Source: AC-32 sp963821495 | GTDB taxonomy: Bacteria; Actinomycetota; Thermoleophilia; Gaiellales; Gaiellaceae | DNA: 64,000 nucleotides | Direction: 5' to 3' | Assembly: GCA_963821495.1 (NCBI GenBank) | Contig: CAWGEA010000003.1 | Span: forward strand, 2,232,001-2,296,000 | In this document: one piece after another, positions 60,525 to 64,000 of the stretch | Position numbering within the stretch: the stretch's first letter is position 1 | Layout of the letters: each line of letters starts with the position of its first letter | Position numbers and translations under genes: made by a program | The notes under the pieces: model-generated | The model's database searches: none | What the model saw: only the letters and a program-made list of their open reading frames with translations | What the model was told of the DNA's origin: nothing

Positions 60525-61240
60525 CGGCGCTCGTCCTCGATCAGGCGCAGGAAGACCTGCTCGAGGTCGCGCGCACCGGTCCGTTGCCGGAGCTCGTCCG
60601 GACCGCCGACCGCGAGCAGCCGTCCCTCGCGCAACAGCAGCAGCTCGTCGCAGCGCTCCGCCTCGTCCATCACGTGGCTCGAGACGAGCACCGTGCGCCC
60701 CTCCTCGGCGAGCCCGTGGAACGTGCTCCAGAGCTCCCGCCGCAGCAGGGGATCGAGCCCCACCGTCGGCTCGTCGAGCACGAGCAGCTCGGGATCGCCG
60801 AGCAGCGCGCTCGCCAGCGAGACCCGCGCCCGCTGGCCGCCCGAAAGGCGGTTGACGACGCGGTCGGCCGACTCGACCAGGTCGACCGTCTCGAGGGCGG
60901 GCGCGATGCGCGCCGCAGGCACCGAGAGGACGCGCGTGAAGAAGCGCAGGTTCTCGCGCACCGTGAGGTCGCCGTAGACCGACGGCGCCTGCGTCACGTA
61001 GGCCACACGGCGGCGCAGCTGCGGCGACCCGGCCGGGCTGCCGAGGACGGTGATCGACCCGCCGCGCACGCTCTGGACGCCGACGATCGAGCGCATCAGC
61101 GTCGACTTGCCGCTGCCGTTCGGCCCGAGCAGCCCGGTGACGCGACCGCGGGCGACGCTCAGCGAGAGGCCGTGCAGGACGTCGACGCCGTTGCGGACGA
61201 CCTCGAGCTGTTCGACCACGATCCCGGGTGCCACCGACAT
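60521..61240 (-). CDS. ABC-2 type transporter ATPase
   Basis: A 239-residue ATPase with Walker A GPNGSGKST, Q-loop YVTQAPSVYGDLTVRENL, signature LSGGQRARVSLASALL, Walker B ELLVLDEPTVGLDP and switch His (VSSHVMDEAERCDEL). The C terminus (DLEQVFLRLIEDER) is typical of CcmA/drug exporter ATPases. It forms an operon with the permease gene and is divergent from the ornithine cyclodeaminase-like gene by 37 bp. Confidence 0.94.
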   Translation of the reverse strand: MSVAPGIVVEQLEVVRNGVDVLHGLSLSVARGRVTGLLGPNGSGKSTLMRSIVGVQSVRGGSITVLGSPAGSPQLRRRVAYVTQAPSVYGDLTVRENLRFFTRVLSVPAARIAPALETVDLVESADRVVNRLSGGQRARVSLASALLGDPELLVLDEPTVGLDPLLRRELWSTFHGLAEEGRTVLVSSHVMDEAERCDELLLLREGRLLAVGGPDELRQRTGARDLEQVFLRLIEDERR

Positions 61241-61277
61241 CGGCCGCCAGTATCCCGCGACTAGGCTTCGCGCCCGG

Positions 61278-62213
61278 ATGGTTCCGGTCTTCGCAGCGGG
61301 GGACGTCGAGGCGGCGGTACCGCCAGAGCGGGCGCTCGAGGCCGTCCGCGAGGCCTTCGTCGCCTACGCGCGCGGCGAATGGTCTATGCCGCCGAAGGTC
61401 TACGTGCCGGCCTACCCGGCGGGCGACTTCCGCGCCATGCCCGTGCTGGGCGCGGGGCACGCGGCGCTGAAATGGGTCACTTCGTTCCCCGGGAACCCGG
61501 AGCGCGGGCTGCCGACGGTGACCGGGCTCGTGCTGCTCTCGGACGCGTCGGACGGCTCGCTCGTGGCGGTCTTCGACGCCGGTGCCGTCACGGCGTTGCG
61601 GACCGGTGCGGCCGCGGTGCTGGCCGCCGAGACGCTGGGCGCAGGCTCGGGATCGGCGGCGGTCGTCGGCGCGGGCGTGAACGGGAGGGCCGCGGCCCGG
61701 ACGTTCGTGGCGCGCGGGCGCGAGGTCCTGCTCTGGGACGTCGACGAACAGCGCGCGCGCCGTGCGGCCGACGAGCTCGGCTGCGATGTCGCCTCTTCGC
61801 GGGCGGACGCGCTCGGCGCCGACGTCGTCGCGACCGTCACGCCCGGCCACGAGCCGCTGTTCGAGGAGGGCTCGCTCCGCGCAGGCCAGCACGTGAGCCT
61901 GATGGGCGCAGACGGTCCCGGCAAGGCGGAGATCGCGGTCGAGGAGCTCGTCCGGACGCGCATCTTCTGCGACGACTGGGAGCAGGCGAGCCACAACGGG
62001 GAGCTGGCGCACGCGGTCGAAGCCGGCACGCTTGCCCGGGAGAGCGTCACCGAGCTCGGCGCGGTGCTCGCCGGCGAGGCGGAGGGCCGCCGCGCGGACG
62101 ACGAGATCACGACCTTCGACTCAACCGGTCTCGCGATCCAGGATCTCGCGATCGCGCTGGCCGCCCTGGAGCGCGCCGGCGAGCTGGAGCTGGCCTCGCT
62201 CGAAACCGGCTAG
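61278..62213 (+). CDS. Ornithine cyclodeaminase/mu-crystallin family protein
   Basis: A 311-residue NAD(P)-dependent protein. PPKVYVPAYPAGDFRAMPVL, KWVTSFPGNPERGLPTVTGLVLL and FDAGAVTALRTGAAAVLAAETL mark the N-terminal substrate domain, and SAAVVGAGVNGRAAARTF the Rossmann fold; FDSTGLAIQDLAIA is the family's C-terminal signature. Members include ornithine cyclodeaminase, alanine dehydrogenase and ketimine reductase, so the exact activity is open. It is downstream of no other gene; the TasA-like gene follows after 132 bp. Confidence 0.88.
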   Translation: MVPVFAAGDVEAAVPPERALEAVREAFVAYARGEWSMPPKVYVPAYPAGDFRAMPVLGAGHAALKWVTSFPGNPERGLPTVTGLVLLSDASDGSLVAVFDAGAVTALRTGAAAVLAAETLGAGSGSAAVVGAGVNGRAAARTFVARGREVLLWDVDEQRARRAADELGCDVASSRADALGADVVATVTPGHEPLFEEGSLRAGQHVSLMGADGPGKAEIAVEELVRTRIFCDDWEQASHNGELAHAVEAGTLARESVTELGAVLAGEAEGRRADDEITTFDSTGLAIQDLAIALAALERAGELELASLETG

Positions 62214-62231
62214 GAGATCTCGGCGGCACAG

Positions 62232-62263
62232 CCGCTCCCCGCCGGGCCTCCCAGGTGGAGCGG
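62232..62263 (+). promoter_or_regulatory. Structured leader of the TasA-like operon
   Basis: The 132 bases before the TasA-like ATG contain a perfect 7-bp stem, CCGCTCC (62232-62238) with GGAGCGG (62257-62263), followed by CTACGAAACAAGCTAAAGCGGCGGGGCC and GGAACCGATGGG, and a second small stem GTCT/AGAC. The A-rich bulges between GC-rich stems are unusual here and resemble riboswitch layout. I could not assign a known class. The ribosome site AAGGAGAC (62333-62340) follows. Confidence 0.4.
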
Positions 62264-62345
62264 GCTACGAAACAAGCTAAAGCGGCGGGGCCGTGGAACC
62301 GATGGGCGTCTGGCAAGTCCCTGCGATAGACCAAGGAGACCCAGC

Positions 62346-62987
62346 ATGTCCTCGTTTTCCCTGCGGCGCCCGCGGCTGACCGCTGCCGGCTCCACCACGA
62401 AGAAGCTGCTCGCGACCCTCGCCGTGCTCGGTGCCGCGGCCAGCATCGCCGGCCTCGGCACCTACGCGACGTGGACGAGCACGACGTCCCAGAGCCACAC
62501 GATCTCGACCGGCACCGTCACGATCGCGCTCGGCGCGACCGGCGCCTCGACCAACCGCCTCAACATCGGCGCGTCGGGCCTGGTTCCCGGCGACACGATC
62601 CAGCGCTCCGTCGACCTGACGAACTCGGGCTCGATCGACCTCGCGTCGGTGACGCTGACGACGACCGCGTCGCCGAGCTCGCTGCTCGACACCGACGCGA
62701 CGAACGGCCTGCAGATGGTGATCGACAAGTGCTCCCAGGCCTGGACAGAGGCTGGCCCGCCCTACACCTACACGTGCGGCGGCACGACCTCGACCGTGCT
62801 CGCCTCGCGGGCGGTGACCGGCAGCAACCTCGCACTCTCGAATCTGAGCGCCACCACGGCCGGCTCGACCGACCACCTGCGCGTGACGCTGACGCTGCCG
62901 AGCGGCGCCGGCAACACGTTCCAGAACCAGTCGTCGACGATGACCTACGCGTTCACGGGCACGCAGCGCGCGGCCACCGACAGGTAG
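62346..62987 (+). CDS. TasA/CalY (camelysin)-like secreted protein
   Basis: A 213-residue protein starting after AAGGAGAC. The signal peptide is KKLLATLAVLGAAASIAGLGTYATWT, the SipW-dependent TasA/CalY type where GLGTYA precedes the cleavage and is followed by a Thr/Ser-rich TWTSTTS. The mature region reads HTISTGTVTIALG, LNIGASGLVPGDTIQRSVDLTNSGSIDLASVTL, matching the TasA/camelysin core (ALxNLxPGD...). In Bacillus TasA forms matrix fibres. It is 10 bp before the signal peptidase gene, so peptidase and substrate are co-encoded. Confidence 0.85.
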   Translation: MSSFSLRRPRLTAAGSTTKKLLATLAVLGAAASIAGLGTYATWTSTTSQSHTISTGTVTIALGATGASTNRLNIGASGLVPGDTIQRSVDLTNSGSIDLASVTLTTTASPSSLLDTDATNGLQMVIDKCSQAWTEAGPPYTYTCGGTTSTVLASRAVTGSNLALSNLSATTAGSTDHLRVTLTLPSGAGNTFQNQSSTMTYAFTGTQRAATDR

Positions 62988-62997
62988 TCGCACGCGA

Positions 62998-63597
62998 ATG
63001 CCCGCTGGGATCTCCAGCGACGGGAGCGCCACTCCGGTGGCGCTCCTGCGCGTCCCTCGACGGTTGGCCGCGGCGGCCGCACAGCTCGCGCTCGCCCTGG
63101 CGCTCGTGGCCCTGGTCGGGCTCGGCCTGGCGCCGCGCACGGGCTGGTACCGGCCGGTGACCGTCCTCTCGGGCAGCATGCGGCCCGCGTTCTCGCCCGG
63201 TGACATGGTGGTCGTGACGCCCGAGCCGGTGGCGTCCGTCAGCGTTGGCCAGGTGATCAGCTACCGCATCCCGGTCGGCGACCACCACGTGCAGTCGCAC
63301 CGCGTGATCGCCGTGTTGCGACGCGGCGGCCGGGTCGCCGTCAGGACGAAGGGGGACGCGAACGCCGCACCCGACCCGTGGACGGCCACCCTGAACGGCA
63401 CGACGGTGTGGCGCGTGCGCGCCGTGCTGCCGAAGCTCGGCTGGGCGGTGTTCTGGTTCAGGAGCCCGCTCGTGCACCGGCTGACCGTCTTTCTCGCGCC
63501 GCTCTTGCTCGCGCTGCTCGCCGTCCTCCAGATCTGGCGTCGCCGGGACGACTGCGCGCCGGAGGCACCCGATGCGGTCCGGACGCCGGCGGCCTGA
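62998..63597 (+). CDS. sipW: SipW-type signal peptidase I (S26B)
   Basis: A 199-residue membrane peptidase with an N-terminal helix (about 23-45) and a C-terminal helix (about 160-180). Catalytic Ser60 is in LSGSMRPAFSPGD; His101 in QSHRV replaces the usual bacterial Lys; Asp120 lies in TKGDAN. That Ser-His-Asp set is the ER/SipW type that cleaves TasA-like precursors. It probably processes the TasA-like protein upstream and the secreted protein overlapping its 3' end. The ATG is 10 bp from the previous stop. Confidence 0.9.
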   Translation: MPAGISSDGSATPVALLRVPRRLAAAAAQLALALALVALVGLGLAPRTGWYRPVTVLSGSMRPAFSPGDMVVVTPEPVASVSVGQVISYRIPVGDHHVQSHRVIAVLRRGGRVAVRTKGDANAAPDPWTATLNGTTVWRVRAVLPKLGWAVFWFRSPLVHRLTVFLAPLLLALLAVLQIWRRRDDCAPEAPDAVRTPAA

Positions 63598-64000
63598 CGC
63601 AGGCCTGCGCCGCCCGGCTCGCTGGGGCGTCGTAGTCGGCGCGGCCGCGGCGATGTTCGTGACGACGTCGATCGCTCTCGCGGCCTTCTCGTCGGTCGCG
63701 TCGATCGGCGGCGGCGGTCTCTCGACGAAGCGAATCTTCCCCGGCGTCCGCTCGGCCTGGCCCTCGGACGTCCGCGACGCCTCGGGCGGAGGAGCCGAGA
63801 CGAACAGCTCCGACGCGCTCTCGTACGCGGATGGAACCACCTCGACGACGAAGAGTTGGTCGAGCGCCTTCGGGGCGACGCGCTTCGACGACTTCGACTT
63901 CGGTGCGAGTACCCCGGCGGGGATCACGGTCTCGAACGCGACCTTCAACTTCACCTTCGCGCCGAGCCGTGCGGCGGACGACGCCTGCTTCTACGTCGAG
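63572..64000 (+). CDS. Secreted protein with SipW-type leader (partial, runs off the right edge)
   Basis: An open frame of 143 codons starts at ATG 63572, overlapping the signal peptidase end by 26 bp, and continues past the window. The N terminus is basic (MRSGRRRPDAGLRRPARW) and followed by a hydrophobic segment (GVVVGAAAAMFVTTSIALAAFSSVAS), like the leaders of SipW substrates. The mature part is Ser/Thr/Gly/Asp-rich with SYADGTTSTTKSWSSAFG and ASTPAGITVSNATFNFTFAP. It is likely a second matrix or surface protein handled by the peptidase. The reading frame stays open throughout, and its family cannot be judged from this part. Confidence 0.65.
   Translation, partial: MRSGRRRPDAGLRRPARWGVVVGAAAAMFVTTSIALAAFSSVASIGGGGLSTKRIFPGVRSAWPSDVRDASGGGAETNSSDALSYADGTTSTTKSWSSAFGATRFDDFDFGASTPAGITVSNATFNFTFAPSRAADDACFYVE

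Noticed and set aside
62214..62345. Known c-di-GMP-I or cobalamin riboswitch before the TasA-like gene
   Set aside because: The required core sequences (for c-di-GMP-I GCAAAGCC and related elements; for cobalamin the B12 box) are not present; only an unassigned structured leader is claimed.
62953..63954. Minus-strand frame of 333 codons opposite the signal peptidase
   Set aside because: Shadow; the plus strand has the Ser-His-Asp peptidase motifs and the overlapping secreted gene.

Overview
This is a very GC-rich (by eye about 70% G+C), gene-dense chromosomal window. It most probably comes from an actinomycete of the class Thermoleophilia (Gaiellales/Solirubrobacterales type). The basis is the codon use, frequent GTG/TTG starts, start/stop overlaps of 1-4 bp, a WhiG/FliA-type sigma factor, an EF-G2-type GTPase, an acyl-CoA carboxylase set, and several small conserved proteins I associate with that class. 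Lineage is inference. I see no rRNA, CRISPR array, transposase or intact prophage. Genes are partial at both edges.

Layout. 1-5.9 kb: a truncated secreted Vps62-like protein, an uncharacterised coiled-coil protein, a TetR repressor with its DHA2 efflux pump and a palindromic operator, then a small membrane protein with a processive family 2 glycosyltransferase. 6.1-9.7 kb: a large surface protein (SBBP propeller repeats, polyproline, PASTA domain), then an island-like spot where a 3' half of tRNA-Gly lies 824 bp from an intact tRNA-Gly. 9.7-16.7 kb: glycogen phosphorylase, RNase HI, a YqfO-domain protein, an aldehyde dehydrogenase, two uncharacterised proteins and an EF-G2-like GTPase. 16.8-22.7 kb: an alpha-glucosidase and sugar ABC ATPase facing a binding protein and two permeases, i.e. 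uptake and hydrolysis of an alpha-glucoside. 22.7-25 kb: sigma factor, small membrane protein, tRNA-Trp, adenylate cyclase. 25-37.3 kb: a branched-chain/fatty-acid catabolic region (carboxylase beta and alpha subunits, enoyl-CoA hydratase, acyl-CoA dehydrogenase, leucyl aminopeptidase) with interspersed cupin, DapA-family, FAD oxidoreductase, SCP2 and MFS genes. 37.2-43.4 kb: a copper and cytochrome-oxidase assembly cluster (two CtaG proteins, a lipoprotein, YcnI, a CopC-CopD fusion and a 30-residue membrane peptide). 43.4-48.3 kb: small proteins, SRPBCC, DUF4239 and a persulfide-dioxygenase/rhodanese protein. 48.2-56.7 kb: a run of minus-strand genes (cyclase-ATPase-TPR regulator, threonine ammonia-lyase, MeaB GTPase, MFS, HisC-like aminotransferase, cupin). 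56.8-62.2 kb: the three-gene proton-translocating transhydrogenase, an ABC exporter and an ornithine cyclodeaminase-family protein. 62.3-64 kb: a TasA/CalY-like secreted protein, a SipW-type signal peptidase and a further secreted protein running off the edge.

Functional themes: alpha-glucan storage and uptake; amino-acid and acyl-CoA catabolism (leucine through carboxylase and hydratase; threonine through propionyl-CoA and MeaB); NADPH supply by transhydrogenase; copper delivery to heme-copper oxidase; and surface or matrix proteins at both ends. The least explained parts are the right-edge TasA/SipW cluster with its structured leader, the tRNA-Gly repeat spot, the SBBP-PASTA surface protein, and several structured intergenic stretches that could be RNA elements.
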